NCBI RefSeq assembly: GCF_008806755.1
Contig: NZ_WAAU01000014.1
Coordinates: forward strand, 207 to 64,206
Direction: 5' to 3'
Origin: Tenacibaculum aiptasiae
Lineage (GTDB): Bacteria; Bacteroidota; Bacteroidia; Flavobacteriales; Flavobacteriaceae
Length of the DNA stretch: 64,000 bases
Made by a program: the position numbers and the translations under genes. The stretch's first letter is position 1. Each line of letters starts with the position of its first letter. Below, piece after piece: positions 18,547 to 27,349 of this stretch. The notes beneath the pieces were generated by a model, which made no database searches, was not told the DNA's origin, and saw nothing but the letters and a program-made list of their open reading frames with translations.

Positions 18547-19260
18547 ATGAAAATAAAGTGTTTGGTGGTAGACGATGAACCTTTAGCAATAAAATTGCTA
18601 GAAAAACATATTTCTAAAATTGATGCATTAGAAATAGTAGCTACATGTAATAATGCTATAAAAGCATTTGAAATATTAAATACTCAAGAAGTAGATTTGT
18701 TGTTTTTAGATATAAAAATGCCAAATTTAACAGGGATAGATTTTTTAAAAACATTAAAGAGTCCGCCAAAAACTATATTTACTACAGCATATAGAGATTA
18801 TGCTATAGAAAGTTATGATTTGGGTGTGATAGATTATTTATTAAAGCCTATTACTTTCGAACGTTTTTTTAAGGCTGTAGATCGTTATTTAGGAGATCAA
18901 AAAAAACAATCACAATCAATTCAATATAAAGAAAAAGAAACAGATGATTTTATGTTGGTAAAATCGGGAAATAAACATCATAAAGTGATTATTAACGATA
19001 TTCTATTTATTGAAAGTTTAAAAGACTATATAAAAATACATACAGCAGATAATAAAAGAATAGTTTCTAAATATAGAATTAGTGAAATTGAGCAGGAATT
19101 AAAAAAAGAGAATTTTTTAAGAGTTCACCGTTCTTACATTATAAATATTAATAAAATATCAGCTTTTACGGTTAATGATATAGAGGTAAATTCAACTGAA
19201 ATTCCAATAGGGGCAAGTTATAAAGAAAAGGTGATATCTTTTTTAAATAACTGGAAATAG
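18547..19260 (+). CDS. LytTR-type response regulator
   Basis: The 237-residue protein has a receiver domain (acidic pair D9/D10, phospho-acceptor D55 in LFLDIKMPN, and a K-P motif LLKPITFERF near 100). A LytTR DNA-binding domain covers about 138-235 (DILFIESLKDYIKIHT, RVHRSYIININKI). It is the output partner of the LytS kinase encoded 6 bp upstream. The direct repeat at 17302-17337 is the best candidate binding site in the module. recX begins 17 bp after its stop but has its own TACTTTTG box. Confidence 0.94.
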   Translation: MKIKCLVVDDEPLAIKLLEKHISKIDALEIVATCNNAIKAFEILNTQEVDLLFLDIKMPNLTGIDFLKTLKSPPKTIFTTAYRDYAIESYDLGVIDYLLKPITFERFFKAVDRYLGDQKKQSQSIQYKEKETDDFMLVKSGNKHHKVIINDILFIESLKDYIKIHTADNKRIVSKYRISEIEQELKKENFLRVHRSYIININKISAFTVNDIEVNSTEIPIGASYKEKVISFLNNWK

Positions 19261-19277
19261 GATAGTACTTTTGTTCT

Positions 19278-19751
19278 ATGAAGAAACAGGTTATTTCCGT
19301 TGAAGAAATAAAAAGAAAGTTGGAGAGTTTTTGTGTATATCAAGATAGGTGTCATAAAGAAGTAGAGAAAAAATTATCAGAATATAATTTAATTCCAGAG
19401 GCTAAGGATAGTATTTTACTACATCTATTACAAGAAAATTTTTTAAATGAAGAACGATTTTCTAAAAGTTTTGCTAGAGGCAAATTCAGAATTAAAAAAT
19501 GGGGAAAGCAAAGAATAACTCGTGAACTTCAAATGAGAGATATTTCTACTTACAATATTAAAATAGCATTAAAAGAAATTGATGAAGAAGAGTATATGTC
19601 TACATTGTATTCTTTAGTGGAAAAGAAAAATAAATTAGTGTCTGAAACAAACTTATTTAAAAGAAGAAAAAAAGTAGCCGATTATTTATTATACAGAGGT
19701 TTTGAAAGTAATTTAGTTTACGAAGCTATTAATACTATTCAAAACTGTTAA
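19278..19751 (+). CDS. recX: RecX family regulatory protein
   Basis: The 157-residue protein has three RecX three-helix repeats: FCVYQDRCHKEVEKKL near 18-33, LNEERFSKSFARGKFRIKKW near 56-75, and a C-terminal RRKKVADYLLYRGFESNLVYEAI. RecX modulates RecA filaments. A TACTTTTG promoter box (19266-19273) ends 4 bp before the ATG, so the transcript is probably almost leaderless. Its last 17 bases overlap the 3' end of the convergent lipoprotein gene. recA is not in this window, so linkage cannot be judged. Confidence 0.88.
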   Translation: MKKQVISVEEIKRKLESFCVYQDRCHKEVEKKLSEYNLIPEAKDSILLHLLQENFLNEERFSKSFARGKFRIKKWGKQRITRELQMRDISTYNIKIALKEIDEEEYMSTLYSLVEKKNKLVSETNLFKRRKKVADYLLYRGFESNLVYEAINTIQNC

Positions 19752-20262
19752 ATAAGCTATCCAATTTTACCGCTTTGTCAAAACGTTTTTTAGCATAAAC
19801 AGCATTTATTTTATCATTCATACTACCAAAAAGAGAAAGCATTTTTTCAACTTGACTATTAACGTTTTTTGAAGATATAGAAGGAATATATGTCATGTCG
19901 GCAAGCCTTAAAACTTCATTTTCAAAAACATTAACACGAGCTTTAAAAGCTGGGGTTTTTAAAGTTTCAATATTTAAACTGTCTTTCAATTGTTTTGTTA
20001 AATCTTTTAGTTCTATAGCGTTGTTTAAAGCGTCAGTAGGACTAATATTTTTAAATTGAGCTAAAAATTCTTCAGTTATAAAATATTCTTTCCAGTTTCT
20101 AATTTCCTGTATAGACTCTTTGTCAAGTACTGTGTATTCAGCATGTTTTGCAGAAGTGTTAACATCTGTTTTCTGAATAGTTTCTTTATTATGATTTTTT
20201 TCTTTTTTACAAGAAGTAAAAACAATTAAAAAAGAAAATATAAGAATTTGAAAAGGTCTCAT
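19735..20262 (-). CDS. Putative lipoprotein of unknown function
   Basis: The 175-residue protein has a lipoprotein signal peptide (lipobox IVFTSC, Cys at about 18) and a lysine/asparagine-rich linker. The mature part is predominantly helical (about 50-175) with no motif I recognise. Helical content and size resemble small Bacteroidota periplasmic helical lipoproteins. It converges on recX with a 17-bp overlap and is divergent from the threonine dehydrogenase-like gene across 182 bp. Confidence 0.7.
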   Translation of the reverse strand: MRPFQILIFSFLIVFTSCKKEKNHNKETIQKTDVNTSAKHAEYTVLDKESIQEIRNWKEYFITEEFLAQFKNISPTDALNNAIELKDLTKQLKDSLNIETLKTPAFKARVNVFENEVLRLADMTYIPSISSKNVNSQVEKMLSLFGSMNDKINAVYAKKRFDKAVKLDSLFNSFE

Positions 20263-20389
20263 TAAACGATAAATTAAAAGTATAAAAGTACATATTTTAC
20301 TTGATTTAAAAATGAAAATAGAATTATAAGTTTGTAATCAGGTAATTAAGTTCTTGTTTTGTTGATAGTTAAAAAAGTGTAAATATTTT

Positions 20390-20417
20390 TTGTGAAATAT
20401 GAAATTTAATAACTTTG
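20390..20417 (+). promoter_or_regulatory. Promoter of the threonine dehydrogenase-like gene; decides its start
   Basis: TTG (20390-20392), a 17-nt spacer and TAACTTTG (20410-20417) match the consensus. A TTG start at 20415 would lie inside the -7 box, so translation must begin at the ATG at 20445. Confidence 0.75.
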
Positions 20418-20444
20418 CCACACTATATTTTTGAATTATTAGAA

Positions 20445-21413
20445 ATGAATGACACAATATTAGTTTTAGGAGCTTGTGGGCAAATAGGAACAGAATTAAC
20501 ACAACAATTACGTTCTATTTATGGTAATGATAATGTAATAGCTTCAGATATTAGAGAAGGAGGAAAAGAAATGATGAGTTCTGGTCCTTTTGAAATAATT
20601 GATGCAACTAGTCAGGAAGATATTTTTAAGGTAATTCAAAAATATAAGGTGAACCAAGTATACTTGATGGCAGCAATGTTGTCGGCAACAGCAGAAAAAT
20701 ATCCATTAAAGGGTTGGGATTTAAATATGACATCTTTATTAGCTGTTTTAGAGTTAGCAAGAGAAAAACATATTGAAAAAGTATACTGGCCAAGTTCAAT
20801 GGCGTCTTTTGGACCTACATCGCCAAAAATTAATACACCACAACAAACAGTTATGGAGCCTTCAACAGTTTATGGGATTAGCAAAGTTGCAGGGGAACAC
20901 TGGTGTAATTATTACCATGAAAAATATGGGGTTGATGTAAGAAGTATTCGTTATCCGGGAATTATAAGTTGGAAAACATTACCAGGAGGGGGTACAACAG
21001 ATTATGCAGTTGATATCTACTTTGAAGCATTAAAAAAGGGAACTTTCGAATGTTTCTTATCAGAAAATACTCGTTTACCAATGATGTATATGAATGATGC
21101 TATTAAAGCAACAATACAGTTAATGCAAGCTGATGTTGAAAAAATAAAAACTAGAACTTCTTACAATTTATCAGCTATTAGTTTTACACCAAAAGAAATA
21201 GCTGAAGAAATTCAAAAATACATTCCTGAATTTACAATTTCTTATAACCCAGATTTTAGACAAGCAATTGCTGATAGCTGGCCTCAAATAATTGACGATA
21301 CAGAAGCAAGAAAAGATTGGGGATGGCAGCATGAATATGATTTAGCATCGATGACTAAGGATATTATAAGTAATTTGAAATCTCTAGAAAGTCAAAAATT
21401 AGAGGAAGTGTAA
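20445..21413 (+). CDS. NAD-dependent epimerase/SDR family, L-threonine 3-dehydrogenase-like
   Basis: From the ATG at 20445 the protein has 322 residues. It has a Rossmann glycine motif GACGQIG at 9-15, a catalytic Ser near 117 (WPSSMASFGP), and Y143-x-x-x-K147 in TVYGISKVAG. Extended SDR enzymes with PGIISWKTLPGGGTTDYAVD and the LPMMYMNDAI segment are the short-chain L-threonine 3-dehydrogenases known from Flavobacteria, which convert L-threonine to 2-amino-3-ketobutyrate for glycine formation. The sequence fits that family well. A 2-amino-3-ketobutyrate ligase gene is not adjacent in this window. Confidence 0.88.
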   Translation: MNDTILVLGACGQIGTELTQQLRSIYGNDNVIASDIREGGKEMMSSGPFEIIDATSQEDIFKVIQKYKVNQVYLMAAMLSATAEKYPLKGWDLNMTSLLAVLELAREKHIEKVYWPSSMASFGPTSPKINTPQQTVMEPSTVYGISKVAGEHWCNYYHEKYGVDVRSIRYPGIISWKTLPGGGTTDYAVDIYFEALKKGTFECFLSENTRLPMMYMNDAIKATIQLMQADVEKIKTRTSYNLSAISFTPKEIAEEIQKYIPEFTISYNPDFRQAIADSWPQIIDDTEARKDWGWQHEYDLASMTKDIISNLKSLESQKLEEV

Positions 21414-21523
21414 GCTTCTAATCATCTTTACGTCTATATTATTCCGTTTTTGTAGTTCGTAACTTAGGTTACTGTATACATTAAGAGGAACTAGTACATT
21501 TGTAGTATAATAAGATTATTAAG

Positions 21524-22114
21524 ATGAAAGAAATTATAGAAAGTAGTTTACAAAAAGCCATTTCATATCCTGAATATAGAACTCTTGTAAAAGAGTTGTT
21601 AGAACAAGGAAAGTCAACTGGATTAACTCAATCTGATGCCTTATTAAATTATAGTTTATTAAACGATAAAAGAATGAAGCGTTTAGATAAAACTATAAAA
21701 ATTTCTGAAGAAACTATAGCAAAGGTTAAGGATGTAAAAGAACCACAAACTTGGTTGGTTTTAACAGAAGGTTGGTGTGGGGATGCGGCTCAGAATTTAC
21801 CTGTTATTAATAAAATAGCAGAAGAAAATCCGAACATTCAATTAAAGTTAGTGTTAAGAGATGAAAACTTAGAATTAATGGATAAGTTTTTAACTAATGG
21901 AGGAAGGTCTATTCCTAAATTAATTGCATTAGATAAAGAAAATGAGGTGGTTAATACTTGGGGGCCAAGACCATCAATAGCTACTAAAATGGTTGCTGAT
22001 TATAAGACTGAGCACGGAAGTTTAGATGCAGATTTTAAAAAAGATTTACAAGTTTGGTACAATAAAAATAAAGGGAATAATGTGCAAGAGGATATTCTTT
22101 CATTATTAAAATAA
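21524..22114 (+). CDS. Thioredoxin-fold family protein, single-Cys WCGD motif
   Basis: The 196-residue cytoplasmic protein has a helical N-terminal extension (1-75) followed by a thioredoxin fold. The active-site-like motif is EGWCGDAAQN with only one Cys, followed by GGRSIPKLIAL with the conserved cis-Pro. This Bacteroidota family lacks the CxxC needed for disulfide exchange, so it may act as a thiol peroxidase-like, binding or monothiol protein. A TACATTTG box at 21495-21502 precedes the ATG, and a strong hairpin follows, so it is a single-gene transcript. Confidence 0.78.
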   Translation: MKEIIESSLQKAISYPEYRTLVKELLEQGKSTGLTQSDALLNYSLLNDKRMKRLDKTIKISEETIAKVKDVKEPQTWLVLTEGWCGDAAQNLPVINKIAEENPNIQLKLVLRDENLELMDKFLTNGGRSIPKLIALDKENEVVNTWGPRPSIATKMVADYKTEHGSLDADFKKDLQVWYNKNKGNNVQEDILSLLK

Positions 22115-22133
22115 TAACCCTTTTTTATAAAGT

Positions 22134-22175
22134 AAATCCTCTTCTTGAATCTTAACAAGAAGAGGATTTTGTTTT
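22134..22175 (+). terminator. Strong terminator after the thioredoxin-fold gene
   Basis: AAATCCTCTTCTTG (22134-22147) and CAAGAAGAGGATTT (22156-22169) make a perfect 14-bp stem with an 8-nt loop, followed by TGTTTTC. It separates two plus-strand genes. Confidence 0.85.
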
Positions 22176-22205
22176 CTGTATATTTGCCGCACAGAAAGAA
22201 TAATT

Positions 22206-22682
22206 ATGTTAGTAGATTTCAATACGTTATCAGAAGAAGCTAAAGTTTGGATTTATCCATCTAGTAGAAAGTTTTATCCACAAGAAATAGAAGGTTTAAA
22301 GGAAAAACTAAAAACATTTTCAGAAGAGTGGAAGTCTGAAGAAGATTTTAAAGTGTCTTTTGAGTTAAGGTACAATCGATTTATTATTTTTTCTGTAGAA
22401 GACAATATACAGTTATCTAATGCGGAAATTGATAAGCAAGTAGCTTTTGTATTACAATTACAGCAAGAATACGATATTGAGTTATTAGATAAAATGAATG
22501 TTTGTTTTAAGCAAGGGGAATATACTCAATATAAAGAGCTAAAAGATTTTAAAAAATTAATAAAAAACAAATCTGTAACTGGTAAAACCATTGTTTTTGA
22601 TAACTTAGTTCAAACAAAACACGAGTTAGATAATTATTGGGAAGTACCAATTACAGAGAGTTGGTATAGTCGTTTTCTTTAA
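22206..22682 (+). CDS. Conserved Bacteroidota protein of unknown function
   Basis: The 158-residue soluble protein has motifs VWIYPSSRKFYPQE near the start, FELRYNRFIIFSVED in the middle and ESWYSRFL at the end. Homologues of this shape are often labelled ABC transporter ATPase in flavobacterial databases, but there is no Walker A, signature or Walker B motif, so I reject that name. A TATATTTG box (22179-22186) lies 19 bp before the ATG, just after the preceding terminator, so it has its own promoter. It ends 3 bp before the convergent barrel protein gene. Confidence 0.75.
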   Translation: MLVDFNTLSEEAKVWIYPSSRKFYPQEIEGLKEKLKTFSEEWKSEEDFKVSFELRYNRFIIFSVEDNIQLSNAEIDKQVAFVLQLQQEYDIELLDKMNVCFKQGEYTQYKELKDFKKLIKNKSVTGKTIVFDNLVQTKHELDNYWEVPITESWYSRFL

Positions 22683-22685
22683 AAA

Positions 22686-23225
22686 TTAGAATAGAGTAAA
22701 ACCAATACCAAGAGAAATACTGTCTAGATTTCCACTTTTAAATTGCGCTATTTTTTTTCTTTGAAAATCTAAGCGTATCAATCCGTTAAAATTACTATTG
22801 CTAAGGGATAGGATTCCAAAACCAATCTTGTAATAGTTGCCATTTGAAAATCGATTGGAAGGACGAAACATTTGTCCGTAGCTATATTCAATAAAACAAG
22901 CACGACTGGCTTTTTTTATATAGTTATAGCGTATACTAGCATACATTGGAATAGAGTTAATAGCGTATGTAAAATGATGATCATAGCCTATGTTAAAAGT
23001 AGAAGCCCAGCGATCATTAAATTGATATCCAAAACCAGTTCTTAATAAAATAGATTTAGGTACAATTAAGGGTCCATTCCCTTCTTCTCCAAATTTGTAT
23101 TTTTGATTAACTCCAAAAGTAGTACTTAAAGATCCAGTAAAGAAAGGGCGTTTACTTTTATTTTGAGCATTAATCTTAAAGCTAATAACTAAAATTATAA
23201 AGAGTAGTAGTGTAGTTTTTTTCAT
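22686..23225 (-). CDS. Small outer-membrane beta-barrel protein, unknown function
   Basis: The 179-residue protein has a signal peptide (1-20, ending KINAQ) and about eight alternating, aromatic-girdled strands such as ILLRTGFGYQFNDRWASTFNIGY, ending in a C-terminal Phe typical of outer-membrane barrels. The size suits an 8-stranded barrel. It lies 34 bp downstream of truB on the same strand, so it may be a distal member of the ftsX-uppP-truB transcript. No specific role can be given. Confidence 0.65.
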   Translation of the reverse strand: MKKTTLLLFIILVISFKINAQNKSKRPFFTGSLSTTFGVNQKYKFGEEGNGPLIVPKSILLRTGFGYQFNDRWASTFNIGYDHHFTYAINSIPMYASIRYNYIKKASRACFIEYSYGQMFRPSNRFSNGNYYKIGFGILSLSNSNFNGLIRLDFQRKKIAQFKSGNLDSISLGIGFTLF

Positions 23226-23259
23226 AGAAGTAAATGTTTTTTGCTCTATGAGACAAAAA

Positions 23260-23955
23260 CTATTCCACTTCTAAAGATTTTATAAAATTATCAATACTTA
23301 ATCCGTCACTAACAGAGAAATTTCCAATTTTGGTTCTTCTTAAGGCGGATAAATGAGCTCCAGAATTTAGGGCTAAACCAAAATCGTAAGCTAAAGAACG
23401 AATGTAAGTACCTTTACTACAAACAACTCTAAAGTCAACTTTGTTTGCTCTAATATTAGTGATTTCAAATTCAGAAATAGTAATTTCTCTCGATTTAATT
23501 TCAGTAGTTTCTCCTTTACGAGCTAATTCGTATAAACGTTTACCATCCTTTTTAATTGCTGAAAAAATAGGTGGCTTTTGTTGAATTTTCCCTATAAATT
23601 GTTTTGTTGTTTTATGAATCAATTCTTCAGTAATATGTTCTGTTGGGAAAGTTTCGTTTACTTCAGTTTCTAAATCGTAACTGGGAGTTGTTTCGCCAAG
23701 AGTTATTGTACCTGTATATTCTTTTATTTGACCTTGATATTCGTTGATGTTTTTAGTCTGTTTTCCAGTACAAATAATCAACAAGCCAGTAGCTAAAGGG
23801 TCTAAAGTTCCTGCGTGACCAACTTTAATTTTTTTAATATCAAAACGTTTACGAATATGCCAACGTAATTTATTGACAACTTGAAAAGAAGTCCATTCTA
23901 AAGGTTTGTCAATTAATAAAACTTGTCCGTTTTTATAGTCTTCAGCAGTCAGCAT
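23260..23955 (-). CDS. truB: tRNA pseudouridine(55) synthase TruB
   Basis: The 231-residue enzyme carries the TruB core: LLIDKPLEWTS at 13-23, KVGHAGTLDPLATGLL at 44-59 with catalytic Asp 52, KPPIFSAIKKDGKRLYELAR in the middle, and CSKGTYIRSLAYD near 185. It makes pseudouridine 55 in the T loop of tRNAs. Its ATG shares a base with the uppP stop (TAATG), implying translational coupling. It lacks a C-terminal PUA domain, as in other short Bacteroidota TruB proteins. Confidence 0.96.
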   Translation of the reverse strand: MLTAEDYKNGQVLLIDKPLEWTSFQVVNKLRWHIRKRFDIKKIKVGHAGTLDPLATGLLIICTGKQTKNINEYQGQIKEYTGTITLGETTPSYDLETEVNETFPTEHITEELIHKTTKQFIGKIQQKPPIFSAIKKDGKRLYELARKGETTEIKSREITISEFEITNIRANKVDFRVVCSKGTYIRSLAYDFGLALNSGAHLSALRRTKIGNFSVSDGLSIDNFIKSLEVE

Positions 23956-24764
23956 TATATAGAAAGTTTATACACGAAAAAGTGAATTAGTAATAAGGCA
24001 ATTCCAAATATAATACGGTAGTATCCGAAGATTTTAAATCCTTTTTTACTTAAGTAATCTATGAACGATTTTATAGCTATTAAAGCAACAATAAAGGCAA
24101 CAACATTACCAATAATAAGGTGGTTTACTTGTTCAGAAGATAATTCAAAACCAGCTTTATAATAATCATAGGTTTTTTTAGCAGTAGCACCTAACATAGT
24201 AGGAACCGCTAAGAAGAAAGAAAATTCAGCAGCTGTTTTTCTATTTATTTTTTGAGTCATACCACCTACAATACTAGCACCACTTCTAGAAGTCCCTGGG
24301 ATCATAGCTAAACATTGAAAAAAACCAATTTTTAAAGCAGTAGCATAACTTATTTCTGTATGAGCTGTCGGATTTTTTTCATCAAACTCTTCGTTGGCTT
24401 TAAACCAATCGTCAACTTTTAATAAAATTAGACCTCCAATAATTAGAGAAATTGCAACTGTTATTGGGCTTTCCAATAAACTATCGATAACATCATTTAA
24501 AAGCAGTCCTAATACAACAGCAGGAATAAATGCTACTAACAGTTTTAAATAGAAATCGAAACTTTGAAAAAAGCGTTTCCAATACAATACTAAAACTGAT
24601 AAAATAGCACCTAGTTGAATAACTATGGTGAATAGTTTTGTAAAATCATCTGTTGCTATCCTCATAAATGAAGAAGCAATAATCATATGTCCTGTTGAAG
24701 AAACAGGTAAATATTCAGTGATGCCTTCAATAATGGCTAAGATAATAGCCTCTAATAATCCCAT
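23955..24764 (-). CDS. uppP: Undecaprenyl-diphosphatase UppP/BacA
   Basis: The 269-residue membrane protein has the two BacA signature motifs: [14 protein letters not shown] at 13-26 and [10 protein letters not shown] near 162-171, with about seven or eight TM helices. It removes phosphate from undecaprenyl diphosphate to recycle the lipid carrier for peptidoglycan and other envelope polymers, and confers some bacitracin tolerance. It overlaps truB by one base and follows the DUF3098 gene by two bases, so ftsX-DUF3098-uppP-truB reads as one operon. Confidence 0.96.
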   Translation of the reverse strand: MGLLEAIILAIIEGITEYLPVSSTGHMIIASSFMRIATDDFTKLFTIVIQLGAILSVLVLYWKRFFQSFDFYLKLLVAFIPAVVLGLLLNDVIDSLLESPITVAISLIIGGLILLKVDDWFKANEEFDEKNPTAHTEISYATALKIGFFQCLAMIPGTSRSGASIVGGMTQKINRKTAAEFSFFLAVPTMLGATAKKTYDYYKAGFELSSEQVNHLIIGNVVAFIVALIAIKSFIDYLSKKGFKIFGYYRIIFGIALLLIHFFVYKLSI

Positions 24765-24766
24765 GC

Positions 24767-25009
24767 TTATTTTTTTGGATTGGCAAAAATAGCATAAATT
24801 TCAATACCCAATCCAATAATAACAAGAGTTGGAGCTAAACGAATTCTTTGCCAGTTATAAATTTCAGGATTAAATACTTTAGGGTCGTCACTACCACCAC
24901 CGGCCATTAAAATAAACCCTAATGCTATAACAGCTAAGCCAATTAACATGATTATGTAATTGCGTTTACCGAATAAAAATTCTTGTTTTGTTAAGTTATC
25001 TTTTTTCAT
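24767..25009 (-). CDS. DUF3098 family small membrane protein
   Basis: This 80-residue protein has two TM helices (about 17-36 and 58-75) joined by a loop with [17 protein letters not shown], the DUF3098 signature. The family is restricted to Bacteroidota and is nearly always found between ftsX and uppP, as here. It may act in cell division or envelope synthesis with its neighbours; no activity is known. It is separated by 6 bp from ftsX and 2 bp from uppP. Confidence 0.88.
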   Translation of the reverse strand: MKKDNLTKQEFLFGKRNYIIMLIGLAVIALGFILMAGGGSDDPKVFNPEIYNWQRIRLAPTLVIIGLGIEIYAIFANPKK

Positions 25010-25015
25010 AAAATC

Positions 25016-25894
25016 TTAGTAATACAAATCGTTAGTTTGTAAGTTTAAAAAACGTTGTGTGGCAAAAAACGTACTTATCCAAGTAATAAAAAATGATACA
25101 AAAATTACGCCTCCTGAAACATATAGTAAAGGTGTGTAATCTGATAGCATTTCTAGGGTAGGAATATATTTATTTATGTAATAAATTAGAAGAGCAATTC
25201 CACTTAACGCGATAAATGCTCCCAATAAACCTAGCTTAATACTTTGCCATATAAATGGTCTACGAATAAAACTTTTGGTCGCACCAACCATTTGCATGGT
25301 TTTTATATTGAATCTTTTAGAGTAAATAGATAAGCGAATAGAGCTATTAATTAAAATAATAGCAACAATGCCAAAGAAACCACTTAATACCAACAACCAA
25401 AAGCTAATTTTTTGAATGTTTTGTGTTAGTAATCGAACTAAAGGTTTGTCATAATTTACTTCAGCTACCAATTTATTTTTCTCAAAAGATTTTTCAATTT
25501 CACCCATTTTTTCAGGAGTTACAAAATCTGCTTTAAGATAAATATCTAACCCGTTTTTTAGAGGGTTGTCACCTAAAAATTTTAAGAAATCTTCACCTAA
25601 GTCTTTTTTGTATGTTTTTGCAGCTTCTTCTTTAGTTATATAAATAACTTTATTTGTGTACTCTTTTTTCTTTAAAGTTTCTTTAAAGCTTTTCGATTGC
25701 TTAGTAGTAACATCATCTTTTAAAAATAGAGTCATTACTACTTTCTCTTTAAAGTGATTAGCAACTTTGGTAGATTTTAATAAAACCAAACCTAAAATTC
25801 CAATCATAAAAAGCACTAGCGCAATACTAACTACTACGGAAACATAAGATGATTGTAAGCGTCGTTTTTGAAAAGAATCAAAAGAGGTTGTCAT
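25016..25894 (-). CDS. ftsX: Cell division protein FtsX
   Basis: The 292-residue FtsX-family permease has TM1 near 20-42 and an extracellular domain of about 120 residues (VVMTLFLKDDVTTKQS onward). Three C-terminal TM helices with the NTMQMVGATKSFIRRPF-type motif (here KTMQMVGATKSFIRRPF) follow. With FtsE it regulates peptidoglycan hydrolases at the septum. ftsE is not adjacent, which is usual in this phylum. It is the first gene of the ftsX-DUF3098-uppP-truB group. Confidence 0.93.
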   Translation of the reverse strand: MTTSFDSFQKRRLQSSYVSVVVSIALVLFMIGILGLVLLKSTKVANHFKEKVVMTLFLKDDVTTKQSKSFKETLKKKEYTNKVIYITKEEAAKTYKKDLGEDFLKFLGDNPLKNGLDIYLKADFVTPEKMGEIEKSFEKNKLVAEVNYDKPLVRLLTQNIQKISFWLLVLSGFFGIVAIILINSSIRLSIYSKRFNIKTMQMVGATKSFIRRPFIWQSIKLGLLGAFIALSGIALLIYYINKYIPTLEMLSDYTPLLYVSGGVIFVSFFITWISTFFATQRFLNLQTNDLYY

Positions 25895-25956
25895 TATTTA
25901 ATGTTGTAATTTTAACATTGCAAGATACAAATATTTGGTAATTCCTGTTGAGCGAA

Positions 25957-26358
25957 TTATTCAATTTCTTGACATAATTCAATTAAAACGCCATTGGTGG
26001 TTTTTGGATGTAAAAAAGCGACTAATTTATTATCAGCTCCTTTTTTAGGGGTTTCATTTAATACCGTAAACCCTTCCTTTTGTAAACGCTTTATTTCTGC
26101 TTCAATGTTTGTAACTGCAAAAGCAATATGGTGAATTCCTTCTCCTTTTTTTTCTATGAACTTAGCTATAGGACTATCAGGTTTAGTTGCTTCTAAAAGT
26201 TCTATTTTATTAGGTCCAGTTTTAAAAAATGAGGTTTTAACACCTTCGCTAGCTACTTCTTCAATTTTATAATGCGGTTCTCCAAAAAGAGCAGCAAAAA
26301 GTTGATTTGATTTTTCTAAATCTTTTACTGCAATACCAATGTGTTCAATTTTATCCAT
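25957..26358 (-). CDS. mce: Methylmalonyl-CoA epimerase (VOC family)
   Basis: The 133-residue protein has two VOC beta-alpha-beta modules. Metal ligands are visible: H6 (EHIGIAV), E53 (IELLE), H77 (GEGIHHIAF) and E127 (GVLIELCQ). It interconverts R- and S-methylmalonyl-CoA in the propionate or odd-chain acid pathway. The 133-residue length and the KGADNKLVAFLHPK segment fit bacterial epimerases closely. It stands 62 bp before ftsX on the minus strand; methylmalonyl-CoA mutase is not in this window. Confidence 0.92.
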   Translation of the reverse strand: MDKIEHIGIAVKDLEKSNQLFAALFGEPHYKIEEVASEGVKTSFFKTGPNKIELLEATKPDSPIAKFIEKKGEGIHHIAFAVTNIEAEIKRLQKEGFTVLNETPKKGADNKLVAFLHPKTTNGVLIELCQEIE

Positions 26359-26454
26359 AAGGTAAAAGTATAAAAGAAAAATGTATCTGTTTCAGTTTGT
26401 AAAAAAATAAATGTTAAATTAAACCCAATATTAATTTATAAACTATAATTCGAA

Positions 26455-27081
26455 TTGAAAACAATAAAATTTTTATTAGTTGCATCTTTAGGTGTGGCTA
26501 CTTTACTATCATGTACACAAGATAAAACAAGTGAAGTTTTAATTGAAAAAGCGGTAAAAACTACAAAGCCTAAAAATTTACTAATGTATAAAGAAGTGGT
26601 TGAGATGTTAGAGCATTATGATGAAACCAGAAAACCGGTTTTAGAAAAGGCTTTAGGAAGGGAAGATACTCGTATAAATTTTTATACAATTGAAACTCTA
26701 GAAGCTTATTTGAATTATGTGAAAAAGATATCTCAAGAAAAAGGAATAAAGTTAACAGGTATCAATATAGTGTCTGCTTCTTATCCTGAAGATTCTTCTC
26801 ATGGTATCCCTAATTACCAAACTAATATATTTATGCCAACCACGGAAATTAATGGGAGAAATATAGCCTTTGCTCCAGACGCTTCCAAAAATGGAGAAAT
26901 TGTAACTATGAAAGAAATATTAAGTAAATATGGTTATAGTTGGGTATATGATAGCAAAGAAGATTATAATAATAGGAAAATAAAGAGTAAAGAAATACAG
27001 AAAAATTCATTAATGCGAGATGAGCTTATTGATAGTGAAAGTGCAAATGGAAATAGGTCACAATTATCACCACCATATTAA
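26455..27081 (+). CDS. Lipoprotein of a paralogous pair, unknown function (copy 1)
   Basis: The 208-residue protein starts at a TTG; a stop codon 9 bases upstream leaves no better start. The lipoprotein signal ends TLLSC (Cys at about 20). The mature part shares with the next gene YKE(V/I)VxML, LEKALGxEDxRIN, GIxLTGI-like and IxxPTTxINGxxIAF motifs and the tail GNRSQLSPPY. The two are about the same length and clearly paralogues. I recognise no known family. A terminator follows at 27103, so the second copy has its own promoter. Two paralogous lipoproteins next to a kinase/regulator pair suggest a lineage-specific surface or sensing system; that is inference. Confidence 0.72.
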   Translation: MKTIKFLLVASLGVATLLSCTQDKTSEVLIEKAVKTTKPKNLLMYKEVVEMLEHYDETRKPVLEKALGREDTRINFYTIETLEAYLNYVKKISQEKGIKLTGINIVSASYPEDSSHGIPNYQTNIFMPTTEINGRNIAFAPDASKNGEIVTMKEILSKYGYSWVYDSKEDYNNRKIKSKEIQKNSLMRDELIDSESANGNRSQLSPPY

Positions 27082-27102
27082 ATATATAGATATATAATTT
27101 AG

Positions 27103-27132
27103 AAAGGCTCACGATTTGTAAGCCTTTTTTTA
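27103..27132 (+). terminator. Terminator between the paralogous lipoprotein genes
   Basis: AAAGGCT (27103-27109) and AGCCTTT (27121-27127) pair around an 11-nt loop, followed by a run of T. The 217 bp from here to the next gene show no further coding or structural signal I can name. Confidence 0.7.
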
Positions 27133-27349
27133 TTTTGAAATATGTAAGAAGGTAATATTACAAGAGTAAAAATATTGAAAACACAAGAGTGTATTCATTT
27201 GTATCTTATAGGTGTTTTTCCTGTATTTTAAAAAAGTAATAAAACTTAAGTGTTTGATAGAATGCCTTGTAAGAAAAGTGTTAGGTTAAGGTAAATATAA
27301 TTGAAAATAAGCTAGTATATTTAAAGTGAATTTAAATATTATTTTTATT

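Noticed and set aside
22206..22682. ABC transporter ATPase annotation
   Set aside because: No Walker A, signature or Walker B motif is present; 158 residues is too short for a nucleotide-binding domain.
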